64,000 nucleotides of DNA from CAYFPS01 sp964345075. Its GTDB lineage: Bacteria > CAIWAD01. The notes beneath the pieces were generated by a model. It worked only from the letters and a program-made list of their open reading frames with translations, did not search any database and had not been told where the DNA came from. The position numbers were made by a program, and so were the translations under genes. Positions 8,930 to 17,654 of this stretch are shown one piece after another; positions within the stretch are counted from its first letter, which is position 1; each line of letters starts with the position of its first letter. The stretch is from NCBI GenBank assembly GCA_964345075.1, contig CAYFPS010000004.1:124001-188000 (forward strand), in the 5' to 3' direction.

Positions 8930-10723
8930 CTATCGCTCAATTTTCAGCATGGCCAGGAAGGCGTCCTGCGGGATTTCCACCGTGCCCACCTGCTTCATGC
9001 GTTTCTTGCCTTCTTTCTGCTTCTCCAGCAGCTTGCGCTTACGCGAAATATCACCGCCGTAACACTTGGCCGTCACGTTTTTGCGCATTGCCTTGACCGT
9101 CGTACGGCTGATCACCTTGGTGCCCAGGGCGCCCTGAATGGCCACTTCAAAGAGCTGGCGGGGAATCAGCTCCTTCAGTTTGATGCACATTTTGTTGCCC
9201 CACTCGAAAGCCTTGTCCTGATGCACGATCATCGAGAGGCTGTCCACCACATCACCGTTGATCATGATGTCGAGACGCTTCAGCGGGCTGGTGCGAAACT
9301 CGAGCAGCTCGTAGTCAAAGGAAGCGTAACCGCGGGTCAGGGTTTTAAGGCGATCGTAGAAGTCAAAGACGATTTCGGCCAGCGGGAATTCATAGATGAG
9401 ATTGGCGCGCGTGGTATCAAGGTATTCGGTCGAAATATAGATGCCGCGCCGATCCATGGACAACTTCATGATGTTGCCGATGAATTCAGACGGGGTTATA
9501 ATCGAGGCCTTGATGAAAGGTTCCTGCACCCACTCGATTTTTTCGTTGCGCGGAAACTCGGCCGGATTGTCGACAATCGCCGCTTCCTTGCCGGGCTGCT
9601 TGACGATGAACTCCACGTTGGGCATCGTGGTGATAATGTCCAGATCGTACTCGCGCTCGAGCCGCTCCTGAATGATCTCCATGTGAAGCAGGCCCAGAAA
9701 GCCGCAGCGGAAACCGAAACCCAGCGCCAGACTGGTTTCCGGTTCGTATACAAGCGAGCTGTCATTCAGGCAGAGCTTGGAAAGTGCATCACGCAGCTCT
9801 TCGTAGTCTTCGGCCTTTACCGGATAGAGGCCCGAATAGACCATCGGCTTGACCTGCTCGTATCCGGCCAGGGGTGAAGTGGCACCGCCGCGCTTGAGGG
9901 TGATTGTATCACCGACGCGCGCGTCCTTGACATCCTTGGTGCCCAGGACGACATAGCCCACTTCGCCAGCACTCAAACGCTGTCTCACAACACGCTTGAG
10001 GGCCAGTCCGCCGACCTCGTCCACTTCAAAGTCCTTGATCTGATGCATGGTGCGCACCTGATCACCCTTACCCATGCTGCCGTCCACGATACGCGTATAC
10101 ACGACCGTGCCACGGTAGTTGTCATAGAGCGAATCAAAAATCAGGGCACGCAGGGGCGCATCCGGATCGCCCTTCGGCGGCGGAACCTTTTCGACAATCG
10201 CGTCGAGAATATGCTCGCAGTTGAGGCCCGTCTTGGCCGAAACCGGGATCACGTCTTCCTCTTCGCAGCCGATCAGATCGACCACCTGATGTATCACAGC
10301 CTCGGGATCCGCATTGGGCAGATCAATTTTGTTGACGATGGGGATGATCTCCAGATCCTGCTCGATGGCAGAATAGAGATTAGCCAGCGTCTGGGCTTCC
10401 ACACCCTGAGCAGCATCGACAATCAGGAGTGCGCCTTCACAGGCGGCAAGACTGCGACTGACCTCGTAGGCAAAGTCCACATGACCGGGCGTGTCGATCA
10501 GGTTGAGCTGATACTCCACGCCATCCCGCTTGTAGACCATGGTCACCGGGTGGGCTTTGATGGTAATGCCGCGCTCCTGCTCAAGCTCCATGTCATCCAG
10601 CACCTGCTTGCGCATCTGCTGCGGCTTGAGCGTCTCCGTCAGCTCAAGGAGCCGATCGGCGACCGTGGACTTGCCATGGTCGATGTGCGCGATGATGCAG
10701 AAATTGCGAATGCGATCCTGCAA
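8930..10723 (-). CDS. lepA: Elongation factor 4 (LepA), ribosomal back-translocase GTPase
   Basis: A 597-residue translational GTPase: G1 AHIDHGKST, G2 region RGITIKAH, G3 DTPGHVDF, G4 NKIDLPNAD. The LepA-specific C-terminal domain ends in RKRKLLEKQKEGKKRMKQVG. It remodels stalled or mistranslocated ribosomes. The start is TTG at 10723, preceded by GGAGGAAGG; no ATG fits as well. It is co-transcribed with lepB. Octamer copies are at 9905 and 10290, and a third (10773) is in the short region upstream. Confidence 0.97.
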   Translation of the reverse strand: MQDRIRNFCIIAHIDHGKSTVADRLLELTETLKPQQMRKQVLDDMELEQERGITIKAHPVTMVYKRDGVEYQLNLIDTPGHVDFAYEVSRSLAACEGALLIVDAAQGVEAQTLANLYSAIEQDLEIIPIVNKIDLPNADPEAVIHQVVDLIGCEEEDVIPVSAKTGLNCEHILDAIVEKVPPPKGDPDAPLRALIFDSLYDNYRGTVVYTRIVDGSMGKGDQVRTMHQIKDFEVDEVGGLALKRVVRQRLSAGEVGYVVLGTKDVKDARVGDTITLKRGGATSPLAGYEQVKPMVYSGLYPVKAEDYEELRDALSKLCLNDSSLVYEPETSLALGFGFRCGFLGLLHMEIIQERLEREYDLDIITTMPNVEFIVKQPGKEAAIVDNPAEFPRNEKIEWVQEPFIKASIITPSEFIGNIMKLSMDRRGIYISTEYLDTTRANLIYEFPLAEIVFDFYDRLKTLTRGYASFDYELLEFRTSPLKRLDIMINGDVVDSLSMIVHQDKAFEWGNKMCIKLKELIPRQLFEVAIQGALGTKVISRTTVKAMRKNVTAKCYGGDISRKRKLLEKQKEGKKRMKQVGTVEIPQDAFLAMLKIER

Positions 10724-10883
10724 CCTTCCTCCAGTTCAAAAACAGCGGGTGCCGGATAGTCCGCCGCCCGCTGTGATACATTTCACTCAGGTCAAAAGTC
10801 TCACGACTGACAGTGCTGTGGTTCTGACCCAAGCAGGACGCCGTGCAGTCCCAACAAAGGGCAGGGCCGCAATACGCCCTGAA

Positions 10884-11441
10884 TTACACTGCCATGATGT
10901 CCTTTTCCTTATCCGCCATCAACTTGTCGATGTTCTCGATGTGCTTGTCCGTCAGATCCTGGACTTCCTTCAGCGCGCGACGCTCGTCATCTTCGCTGAT
11001 TTCCGAAGCCTTCAGGGCCTTCTTGAGATGGTCGTTTGCATCACGACGCACATTGCGCACGGCAACCTTTCCATCCTCGGCCAGCTTGTGCACATGCTTG
11101 ACCAGCTCCTTGCGGCGTTCTTCGCTCAGCTCGGGCAGGGGCACGCGAATCATCGATCCATCATTACCGGGGTTGAGACCCAGATCGCTGGTCATGATCG
11201 CCTTTTCGATGGGAGCAAGCATGTTCTTCTCCCAGGGCTGTATCACGATCATACGCGGCTCGGGACAGCTGACATTGGCCACCTGGTTAAGGGGCGTGGG
11301 GCTGCCGTAATAGTCGACACGAATCGGATCAAGAATGGCGGGCGAAGCCTTGCCGGCACGCACGGTGCTGAAGTTGTGCTTCACCTCCTCGATGGCACGA
11401 TCCATGTGATGGCCGCACTTTTCAAGGATTTCGTTGATCAT
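10884..11441 (-). CDS. frr: Ribosome recycling factor
   Basis: A 185-residue RRF, which with EF-G splits post-termination ribosomes. The family signatures are HNFSTVRAGKASPAILDPI, YYGSPTPLNQVANV and IRVPLPELSEERRKELVKHVHKLAEDGKVAVRNVRRD. The start ATG at 11441 overlaps the pyrH stop as ATGA. This is the last gene of the rpsB-tsf-pyrH-frr operon, an order conserved across bacteria. One octamer copy is at 11239. Confidence 0.98.
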   Translation of the reverse strand: MINEILEKCGHHMDRAIEEVKHNFSTVRAGKASPAILDPIRVDYYGSPTPLNQVANVSCPEPRMIVIQPWEKNMLAPIEKAIMTSDLGLNPGNDGSMIRVPLPELSEERRKELVKHVHKLAEDGKVAVRNVRRDANDHLKKALKASEISEDDERRALKEVQDLTDKHIENIDKLMADKEKDIMAV

Positions 11442-12163
11442 GCTTTCTCTCCAGAAATCAGGGTGCCCGTCTCCTCGCCCAGCATCAGGCGACGCAGATT
11501 GTCGGGCTTGTTCATGTTAAGCACCCGCAGCGGAAGATTATTGTCCATGCACAGGCTGATCGCCGTGCTGTCCATGACCTTCAGGCCGCGAGACAAAACA
11601 TCAAGGTAGGTCAATCGGGGGAAAAATTCCGCTTCAGGGTGGGTCACGGGGTCGGCGCTGTAGACGCCATCAACCTTGGTTCCCTTGATGATCACATCGG
11701 CGCGGATTTCGCTGGCGCGCAACACGGCTGCCGTGTCCGTCGAGAAATAGGGATTGCCCGTACCGGCAGCAAAGATCACCACACGGCCCTTTTCCAGATG
11801 ACGCAGGGCGCGACGAATGATGAAGGGCTCTGCCACGCGCGTGATCGTCATGGCACTCTGCACACGGGTCGGCACGCCGGCATTTTCCAGCGCCTGCTGC
11901 AGGGCCATGCTGTTGATCACCGTCGCCAGCATGCCCATGTAGTCGGCCGTGGTCCTGTCCATGCCTGTGGCGGCGGCACTGATGCCGCGAAAGATGTTGC
12001 CACCGCCGATCACCAGCCCGATCTCGATGCCCAGATCGTGAATGCTCTTCACGTCGGAAGCCACGCGGCTGAGCGTCGGTGTGTCAATGCCACTCTTCTG
12101 ATCGCCCGCCAGTGCCTCTCCGGAGAGCTTGAGCAGAATGCGTTTGTAGACAGCCTGAGACAT
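11438..12163 (-). CDS. pyrH: UMP kinase
   Basis: A 241-residue hexameric UMP kinase of the amino-acid-kinase fold, which phosphorylates UMP to UDP for pyrimidine nucleotide synthesis. Motifs are RILLKLSGEALAG at the N terminus, GLVIGGGNIFRG, the ATP/UMP-site stretch VIFAAGTGNPYFSTDTAA and KGTKVDGVYSADP. The C-terminal LRVLNMNKPDNLRRLM is characteristic. The start ATG at 12163 is preceded by a GGGAG-type site. It is translationally coupled to frr. Confidence 0.98.
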   Translation of the reverse strand: MSQAVYKRILLKLSGEALAGDQKSGIDTPTLSRVASDVKSIHDLGIEIGLVIGGGNIFRGISAAATGMDRTTADYMGMLATVINSMALQQALENAGVPTRVQSAMTITRVAEPFIIRRALRHLEKGRVVIFAAGTGNPYFSTDTAAVLRASEIRADVIIKGTKVDGVYSADPVTHPEAEFFPRLTYLDVLSRGLKVMDSTAISLCMDNNLPLRVLNMNKPDNLRRLMLGEETGTLISGEKA

Positions 12164-12221
12164 GGTCTCTCCCTTGTCAGAACAAAAGCGCCCGCACGAA
12201 GCGGGCGCCCTGATTAGCGGC

Positions 12222-13103
12222 TTAGCCGATGGTGTAGGACGTGAAGCTTTCCACGACGATCTTGTCGTCCAGCTCCTTCCCTACCGAATTCACATGCTGC
12301 TGAACCGACTGCTTGTCTTCCTTGACGAAGGCCTGCTCGAGCAGAGTCACTTCGGCGTAGAACTTGTTCAGCTTGCCCTGGGCGATCTTGTCCAGGATCT
12401 GCTCGGGCTTGCCCTCATTACGAGCCTGCTCGCGATAGACATCCAGCTCCTTCTCGATCACGGCGCCATCAATGCCATCGCGATCCACAGCCTGCGGGGA
12501 GTAGGCCACAACCTGCAGGGCGAGGTCGTTGACCAGCTCGCCAAAGGAAGCGGCAGCGGCACTCTCGGCCTTGTCGCAGGTAGCGGCCAGCAGCACACCG
12601 TGCTTGTCACCCAGATGGATGTAGCTGTGCACGCGACCGGCGCGACCGGCGGGAATGCTCAGGGTCTGGAAGCGGTGAATCTGCAGCTTCTCACCCAGCT
12701 TGGCGACCATCTCGTTCAGCTGATCACTCAGCTTGATGCCTTCGTTGCTGACGGCGGGCAGGTCCAGAAGTGCCTCGATGCTGGCCGGGGCATGCTCGTT
12801 GGCGCGGCGGGCGCAGTCAAGGGCAAATTCCTTGAAGGCGGGGGTGCCGGCCACGAAGTCCGTCTCGGAGTTGAACTCAAGCAGCGTGCCGCTAAGGCCG
12901 TCTTCGCGAATGAAGGAAACAACCTTGCCTTCGTTCACTTCGCGGTCGGCGCGCTTCTCGGCCGTCTTCAAGCCCTTCTTGCGCAGGAAGTCCAATGCGG
13001 CTTCCATGTCGCCACCGTTTTCCTCAAGCGCCTTCTTGCAGTCCATCATGCCCGCGCCGGTAGCCTGGCGGAGCTTCATTACATCTTTTGCGGAAATCGA
13101 CAT
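12222..13103 (-). CDS. tsf: Elongation factor Ts
   Basis: A 293-residue guanine-nucleotide exchange factor for EF-Tu. The N-terminal UBA-like domain contains VMKLRQATGAGMMDCKKALEE. The core contains EFNSETDFVA, which includes the TDFV contact loop for EF-Tu. The start ATG at 13103 follows AAGGAACGAACG. It lies 23 bp downstream of rpsB and 58 bp upstream of pyrH. It has no octamer copy, like the ribosomal genes around it. Confidence 0.98.
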   Translation of the reverse strand: MSISAKDVMKLRQATGAGMMDCKKALEENGGDMEAALDFLRKKGLKTAEKRADREVNEGKVVSFIREDGLSGTLLEFNSETDFVAGTPAFKEFALDCARRANEHAPASIEALLDLPAVSNEGIKLSDQLNEMVAKLGEKLQIHRFQTLSIPAGRAGRVHSYIHLGDKHGVLLAATCDKAESAAAASFGELVNDLALQVVAYSPQAVDRDGIDGAVIEKELDVYREQARNEGKPEQILDKIAQGKLNKFYAEVTLLEQAFVKEDKQSVQQHVNSVGKELDDKIVVESFTSYTIG

Positions 13104-13126
13104 CGTTCGTTCCTTCGAAGCCTGGT

Positions 13127-14005
13127 TTATTCGCTCTTCTCAGTGGAGGCTTCCGGGGCAGCGGGGGCCTCGGGAGCGGCGGGCGCTTCAGGAGCGGCCT
13201 TGGGAGCAGCGGCCTGGGCGCGGGGCGGTGCGTCGGTGCGCTTGCGACGACGGCGGGGCGCGGCCTTGGCATCCTTCTCCGGAGCGGCCTGCTCACCCTC
13301 GGGTCCGAAACCCTTCTCCTTGCGCAGCAGACGAGCTTCGGAAGCGGCATCAGCAATGCACTTGGTGATCACGGCGATGCTCTTGAAGGCGTCGTCGTTG
13401 GCCGGAATCACATAATCGACCTGATCGGGATCGCTGTTGGAATCGCAGATGGCGAAAACCGGGATCTTCAGCTTGCGGGCTTCGTGAATGGCGATGGATT
13501 CGCGCATGGTGTCCACCACGAAGATGGCGCCGGGCAGGCGCTTCATGTTGCGAATACCGCCCAGAACCTTTTCCAGCTTCTCCTTCGAACGCTCGACGGA
13601 GAGGATTTCCTTCTTGGAAATCTGCTCGTAGGTGCCGTCCGTGGCCTTCTCTTCCAGCGTTTCCAGCGTGCGCACGCTGTTACGGATGGTGCGGAAGTTG
13701 GTCAGCATGCCACCCAGCCAGCGCTCGCTGACATGGTGCATCTGGCAGCGCTCGGCTTCTTCCTTCATGACATCGCGGGCCTGGTCCTTGGTGCCAACGA
13801 AAAGGACATCACCGCCATCGGAGACAATGCGACCGATGCGGTTGACCGCATCCTCGAGCAGCACGGTGGTTTTCTTGAGGTCCAGGATGTGCACCCCGTT
13901 CTTCTCCATGAAGATGAAGGGACGCATTTTGGGGTTCCAGCGACGGGTGAGGTGCCCGAAATGAGCACCGGCGGCGAGCAGCTGCTCGACGGTAAGGCTT
14001 GACAT
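13127..14005 (-). CDS. rpsB: 30S ribosomal protein S2
   Basis: The canonical start is ATG at 14005 (MSSLTVEQLLAAGAHFGH), preceded by AGGAG; a longer reading from 14083 is not supported. The S2 core (RWNPKMRPFIF, WLGGMLTNFRTI, PGAIFVVDTMRE, AIHEARKLKIPVFAICDSN) is intact. After ~residue 225 there is a ~65-residue low-complexity tail of Ala, Pro, Lys, Arg and Glu, with an RRRRKR patch and repeated AAPEAP units. That tail is unusual for S2 and may contact rRNA or be disordered. First gene of the rpsB-tsf-pyrH-frr unit. Confidence 0.97.
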   Translation of the reverse strand: MSSLTVEQLLAAGAHFGHLTRRWNPKMRPFIFMEKNGVHILDLKKTTVLLEDAVNRIGRIVSDGGDVLFVGTKDQARDVMKEEAERCQMHHVSERWLGGMLTNFRTIRNSVRTLETLEEKATDGTYEQISKKEILSVERSKEKLEKVLGGIRNMKRLPGAIFVVDTMRESIAIHEARKLKIPVFAICDSNSDPDQVDYVIPANDDAFKSIAVITKCIADAASEARLLRKEKGFGPEGEQAAPEKDAKAAPRRRRKRTDAPPRAQAAAPKAAPEAPAAPEAPAAPEASTEKSE

Positions 14006-14111
14006 GGCCTCTCCTGATTTGGTTGTTACCTCCACGACCTTCATCTGTCCGGGGAATCCACCTGAAGATGGACACCTCCCCAATCATCCGGTCGTGTGCG
14101 TTTTGATGCAA

Positions 14112-14148
14112 AGAAAGCTGCCGGGCCGAAGGCTTGCGGCAGCTTTCT
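14112..14148 (-). terminator. Hairpin between rpsI and rpsB
   Basis: Twelve-pair perfect stem AGAAAGCTGCCG (14112-14123) with 14137-14148, around a 13-nt loop that can itself pair. It is 23 bp past the rpsI stop and ~105 bp before rpsB. It probably ends the rplM-rpsI transcript. The downstream T content on the minus strand is weak, so a leader-regulation role for rpsB is also possible. Confidence 0.65.
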
Positions 14149-14171
14149 GTAAAGTCGAAATAGCCCCGGTT

Positions 14172-14573
14172 CTAGCGCTTGCTGAACTGGAAGCGCTTGC
14201 GGGCGCCCGGCTGACCGTACTTCTTGCGCTCGACCATGCGGGCGTCACGGGTAAGGAATCCGGCCTTGCGCAGGGCGCTGCGGTAATCCTCGTCCATCGC
14301 GACCATCGCGCGGCTGATGCCAAGACGCAGGGCGCCGGCCTGGCCACTCAGGCCACCACCATTGACGGTGGCGTAAATGTCCAGCTTGCCCAGCAGATCA
14401 ACAGTCTCGAGCGGCTGCTCGATGACCATCTTCAGGGTTTCGCGCTTGAAGTGCTCGAGGACACCACGACCATTGACCTGGACATCACCCTTGCCGGGCT
14501 CGATCCAGACGCGGGCCACGGAGGTCTTGCGACGACCGGTGGCATAGAAACGCTTGCTTGTGCGAGTGGCCAT
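14172..14573 (-). CDS. rpsI: 30S ribosomal protein S9
   Basis: A 133-residue S9 protein. It shows YATGRRKTSVARVWIEPGKGDVQVNGR at the start, GGGLSGQAGALRLGISRA in the middle, and the basic C-terminal tail ending KKYGQPGARKRFQFSKR, which reaches the P-site tRNA. The N terminus MATRTSKRF is slightly extended. It lies 2 bp downstream of rplM, the universal L13-S9 pair. Confidence 0.98.
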   Translation of the reverse strand: MATRTSKRFYATGRRKTSVARVWIEPGKGDVQVNGRGVLEHFKRETLKMVIEQPLETVDLLGKLDIYATVNGGGLSGQAGALRLGISRAMVAMDEDYRSALRKAGFLTRDARMVERKKYGQPGARKRFQFSKR

Positions 14574-14575
14574 GC

Positions 14576-15004
14576 TTAGAACCTCAGGTCTTCAGGCTTC
14601 TGGGCAGTGTGCGGATGCTCGCCGCCCGAGTAAATCTTCAGCTTCTTGATCATCTGGCGACCCAGACGGTTGTGGGGCAGCATGCCCTTGACCGCGTGCT
14701 CGATCACCCAGCTCGGATTCTTCATCATGGCGGCACGGAAAGTGGTCGTGCGGGCGCCACCGGGGAATCCGGTATGACGGAAGTACGTCTTCTGGTCGGC
14801 CTTGTTACCGGTCAGGCGAATCTTGTCAGCATTGATCACGACAACGAAGTCGCCCGTATCAGCGTGGGGAGTGTACATGGGCTTGTGCTTCCCGCGCAGG
14901 ATCTGCGCGATGTTGGAGCTGAGCCGGCCAAGCACCTGGTCGGCGGCATCCACCACGAACCAGCTACGCTTGATATCCCCGGGCTTAACCGTGTAGGTCT
15001 TCAC
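14576..15004 (-). CDS. rplM: 50S ribosomal protein L13
   Basis: A 142-residue L13, an early-assembly large-subunit protein. Signatures are WFVVDAADQVLGRLSSNIAQILRGKHK near the N terminus, GDFVVVINADKIRLTGNKADQKTYFRHTG in the middle and EHAVKGMLPHNRLGRQM followed by LKIYSGGEHPH near the end. The ATG at 15004 follows AGGAGAACAAGGTG. It heads the rplM-rpsI unit. Confidence 0.98.
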   Translation of the reverse strand: MKTYTVKPGDIKRSWFVVDAADQVLGRLSSNIAQILRGKHKPMYTPHADTGDFVVVINADKIRLTGNKADQKTYFRHTGFPGGARTTTFRAAMMKNPSWVIEHAVKGMLPHNRLGRQMIKKLKIYSGGEHPHTAQKPEDLRF

Positions 15005-15058
15005 CTTGTTCTCCTAAAATTTGCAAGACCCAGAAGATAGAGAGCCGAGATTTGAGAG

Positions 15059-15541
15059 TCAAGCATTCTTTGCTTGAGATTTCGAGAGAGTCTCTGTGGC
15101 AGGGAGATCCAGCACCTTGCTTGTCATGTCAAGCAACTGCTGAGAAGTGAAGGGCTTGGCCATGAAGTTGCCAGCGTGAATCGCCACGCTCTTGAATTCC
15201 TTTTCCGGCATGTAGCCCGAAATGTAAAAGTGTCGCAAGGCCGGCCAGCGTTCTTTCAGCCGCTCCAGCACTTCCGGTCCGCTCATGGAGGGCATGACCA
15301 TGTCGCAGATGACCAGATCCGGCGCCTGATCAAGCCCCGCGACAAGCGTCAGGGCCTCTTCCCCGCTGGAGGCGCAAAGAAGTTCGTAGCCGGCCTGCTG
15401 CAAAATCTTTTCCGCGATGCGGCGCACCATGCGGTCATCTTCAACAACAAGAATCTTTTGTCCATGGCCCCGCCGTGCAGGCGCCCTGCTGGGCCGTGCG
15501 CATGGCCACGAGCGGGAAGTAGCAGCGGAAAACGGCACCAT
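15059..15541 (-). CDS. CheY-like receiver domain, overlapping the preceding sensor kinase
   Basis: The recognisable receiver starts at GHGQKILVVEDDRMVRR (acidic pocket ED-D), has phosphoacceptor Asp in LVICDMVMPSMSGPEVL, Ser in the T/S position (YISGYMPE) and Lys in FMAKPFTSQQLL. Its fold begins only ~30 codons after the nominal ATG at 15541, and that upstream part is read inside the kinase gene in another frame. No start codon lies next to the domain. The kinase and receiver look like one hybrid histidine kinase split by a frameshift near 15455-15500, where G/C runs occur. Either a real or assembly frameshift, or a genuine overlapping pair, is possible. Confidence 0.8.
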   Translation of the reverse strand: MVPFSAATSRSWPCARPSRAPARRGHGQKILVVEDDRMVRRIAEKILQQAGYELLCASSGEEALTLVAGLDQAPDLVICDMVMPSMSGPEVLERLKERWPALRHFYISGYMPEKEFKSVAIHAGNFMAKPFTSQQLLDMTSKVLDLPATETLSKSQAKNA

Positions 15542-17546
15542 GGCCGGGCTCGCTGATCACCACAATGTGCCCGCCGCTCTGATGAACGATGGATTGAATC
15601 GTGGCAAGGCCCAGACCCGTGCCCTCACCTTCTGCCTTGGTCGAAAAGAAGGGCTCGAAAATGTGATCGATGTCGGCAGGATTGATGCCTTCGCCCGTAT
15701 CGGCAGCCTCCAGACAAACGAAGTCACCGTGTACAATCTGCCCGCAAGCCGTGCAGGGCTCGCGGCGAATCCCCAGCCGGTAGACGCGAAAGTGGAGCTG
15801 GCCGCCATCCTTCATTGCATCACGGGCATTGACCGCCAGGTTCATGATCACCTGCTCGATCTGAGAAGGATCGGCCTGCATCAGGCAATCACCGGTTTCC
15901 GAGTGGACGAGAAGATCAATCCGCTCGCCCAGCAGGCGACGCAGCATTTTCTCCATATCCAGCACGGAATCATGCAGGCGAATCACCTTTCTGGCACTCT
16001 CTCTGCGGCGGCTGAAAATCAGCAGCTGGCGAGTCAGGCGACCGGCCCGGTCAGCGGCCTTGCGAATCTCTTCGATTTCCAGATTGGGACTTTCCCCGCT
16101 CTGCATCAGGGTTTCAGCCAGTTCAGCATTTCCGCTGATGGCCGTTAGCAGATTGTTGAAGTCATGAGCGATGCCACCGGCCAGCTTGCCGATTGCCTCC
16201 AGTTTGGCTGTGCGACTGAAGCGCTCGCGCAGGTCGGTTTCTCCCGCGACCGTACGCACCGTTCCCAGGACAGCACTGCGACCATCCAGCTGAAGCGGCA
16301 CACAACGCAGGGTCACTTCAACAGGCAGCTCTGTGGCTGCCAGTGCCGCAAGAAACAGAACCTGCTGCACCGAATCGACCGGCGGATGATCGATCATTTC
16401 CCGCACTCGATCCTGCCAGGAATTCTCGAAATAAGGCAGAACGGGTTGGCCAACCAGCTGCTGCGGATGCTGGACGCCCAGCATTTCGGCAAGTCGACGA
16501 TTACAAATCAGGAACTGCCGGTCCACGGCAATGAAAACGCCGTCGTGGCTGTTTTCGAGGATGGCCCGGTAGCGTTGTTCGGACTCACGCAAATTGTCTT
16601 CCGCGGCCTTGCGTTTGCTGTAATCGCGGCCGACAATCACCAGCGCGTCGCGGCTGCCGTCAGGCAGGTAAGTGGGAATGCGCATGACATCAAAAAGCCG
16701 TGGCCCCTTGCCGGGAATGGTAATCTCAAGCTCACCGCGGGTTCGCTCGCCACCTTCCCAGGCGGCATTGTCCGCTTCTTCCTCCGCCAGAAAAACATCG
16801 CTCAGGCGACCGACCTGCCGGGCCAGATCACGATTGCTCTTCCCCTGAAAAGTGGGGCCCAGGCCAAAGACTTCCCGAGCCTGACGATTGGCCACGACCC
16901 ACTGTCCAAAGCCGTCCTTGAAGCAGACGATATCCTGCATCGAATCGATCAGGGTGCGCAGGCGCTCTTCACTCTCCTTGAGGGCCTTGATCGCGGCCTC
17001 ACGCTCGGAAAGGTCGGTTGAAGCCACATAGACGCGGCTCCAGTCCCGTTCGTGTCCGTCGGCAATCCGCACATGAAGGCGGAACCAGCGCTTGCTGCCG
17101 TCCTTGAGCACATTGCAGGCCTCAAAGGATGTATCACGGCGACCCTCCCAGAGAGTCACCAGTTCGCGCCGGAACTCTTCCCAGGCGCCCTCGTCAAAAA
17201 AGCTGCCGAGGGAGTTTTCATCCGGACTGTCGAGCATGCTGAATTCCTGCATTACCGTGCGGTTCACGCGCACGATGCGGATCAGCGAAGCGATATGCTG
17301 AAGGTCTTCCGGGTATTCCTTGAAGTGAAGGTAGAAGTCGCTGACACCCTCTTCAGCCAGCTTGACCATATAGGCGCGGGCGCTTGAGAAGTCTTCTTCC
17401 CAGAGAGCCACGGGCAGCTCGTTAAAGAGGTTTGCCTCGGCAGATTGAGCCTTCTGTTGAGTTCGCCCAGCCTCCCTTCTGGAAGCAAGAAGCCAGACAA
17501 TAGCGGAACCGGCGAGCAGTCCCAGAACAAAGGCTAATAGCGTCAT
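15441..17546 (-). CDS. Multi-PAS sensor histidine kinase (probably hybrid, frameshifted at its 3' end)
   Basis: A 701-residue membrane kinase. It has one N-terminal membrane helix (about 2-22), then three PAS-like domains (roughly 35-190, 195-325 and 330-440; VFIAVDRQFLICNRRLAEMLG lies in the third). The phosphoacceptor H-box is KLAGGIAHDFNNLLTAISGNAEL. The ATPase domain has N-box NLAVNARDAMKDGG, G1 DTGEGI, F-box FEPFFSTK and G2 GTGLGLATI. The AHDFNNLL type is typically followed by a fused receiver, and one lies in the next frame. The sensed signal is unknown. One octamer copy is at 17130. Confidence 0.92.
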   Translation of the reverse strand: MTLLAFVLGLLAGSAIVWLLASRREAGRTQQKAQSAEANLFNELPVALWEEDFSSARAYMVKLAEEGVSDFYLHFKEYPEDLQHIASLIRIVRVNRTVMQEFSMLDSPDENSLGSFFDEGAWEEFRRELVTLWEGRRDTSFEACNVLKDGSKRWFRLHVRIADGHERDWSRVYVASTDLSEREAAIKALKESEERLRTLIDSMQDIVCFKDGFGQWVVANRQAREVFGLGPTFQGKSNRDLARQVGRLSDVFLAEEEADNAAWEGGERTRGELEITIPGKGPRLFDVMRIPTYLPDGSRDALVIVGRDYSKRKAAEDNLRESEQRYRAILENSHDGVFIAVDRQFLICNRRLAEMLGVQHPQQLVGQPVLPYFENSWQDRVREMIDHPPVDSVQQVLFLAALAATELPVEVTLRCVPLQLDGRSAVLGTVRTVAGETDLRERFSRTAKLEAIGKLAGGIAHDFNNLLTAISGNAELAETLMQSGESPNLEIEEIRKAADRAGRLTRQLLIFSRRRESARKVIRLHDSVLDMEKMLRRLLGERIDLLVHSETGDCLMQADPSQIEQVIMNLAVNARDAMKDGGQLHFRVYRLGIRREPCTACGQIVHGDFVCLEAADTGEGINPADIDHIFEPFFSTKAEGEGTGLGLATIQSIVHQSGGHIVVISEPGHGAVFRCYFPLVAMRTAQQGACTAGPWTKDSCC

Positions 17547-17654
17547 AAATCCCTGGCAATTGGCAGGCGGGGGGATTCCTGCGAGTCAGCAGTCAGCAAA
17601 GCTTAAGCCGAAAGAATACTGATCCGATCCCCAATAGACAAGAACTCGTTCGCA

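Noticed and set aside
12162..14002. Long open frames on the plus strand opposite tsf and rpsB
   Set aside because: They are antisense shadows of conserved ribosomal genes with low-complexity translations and no Shine-Dalgarno sequence.
15441..15443. TGA ending the sensor kinase read as selenocysteine
   Set aside because: Reading on gives no receiver homology in that frame and no hairpin of SECIS type at the right distance; a frameshift explains the data better.
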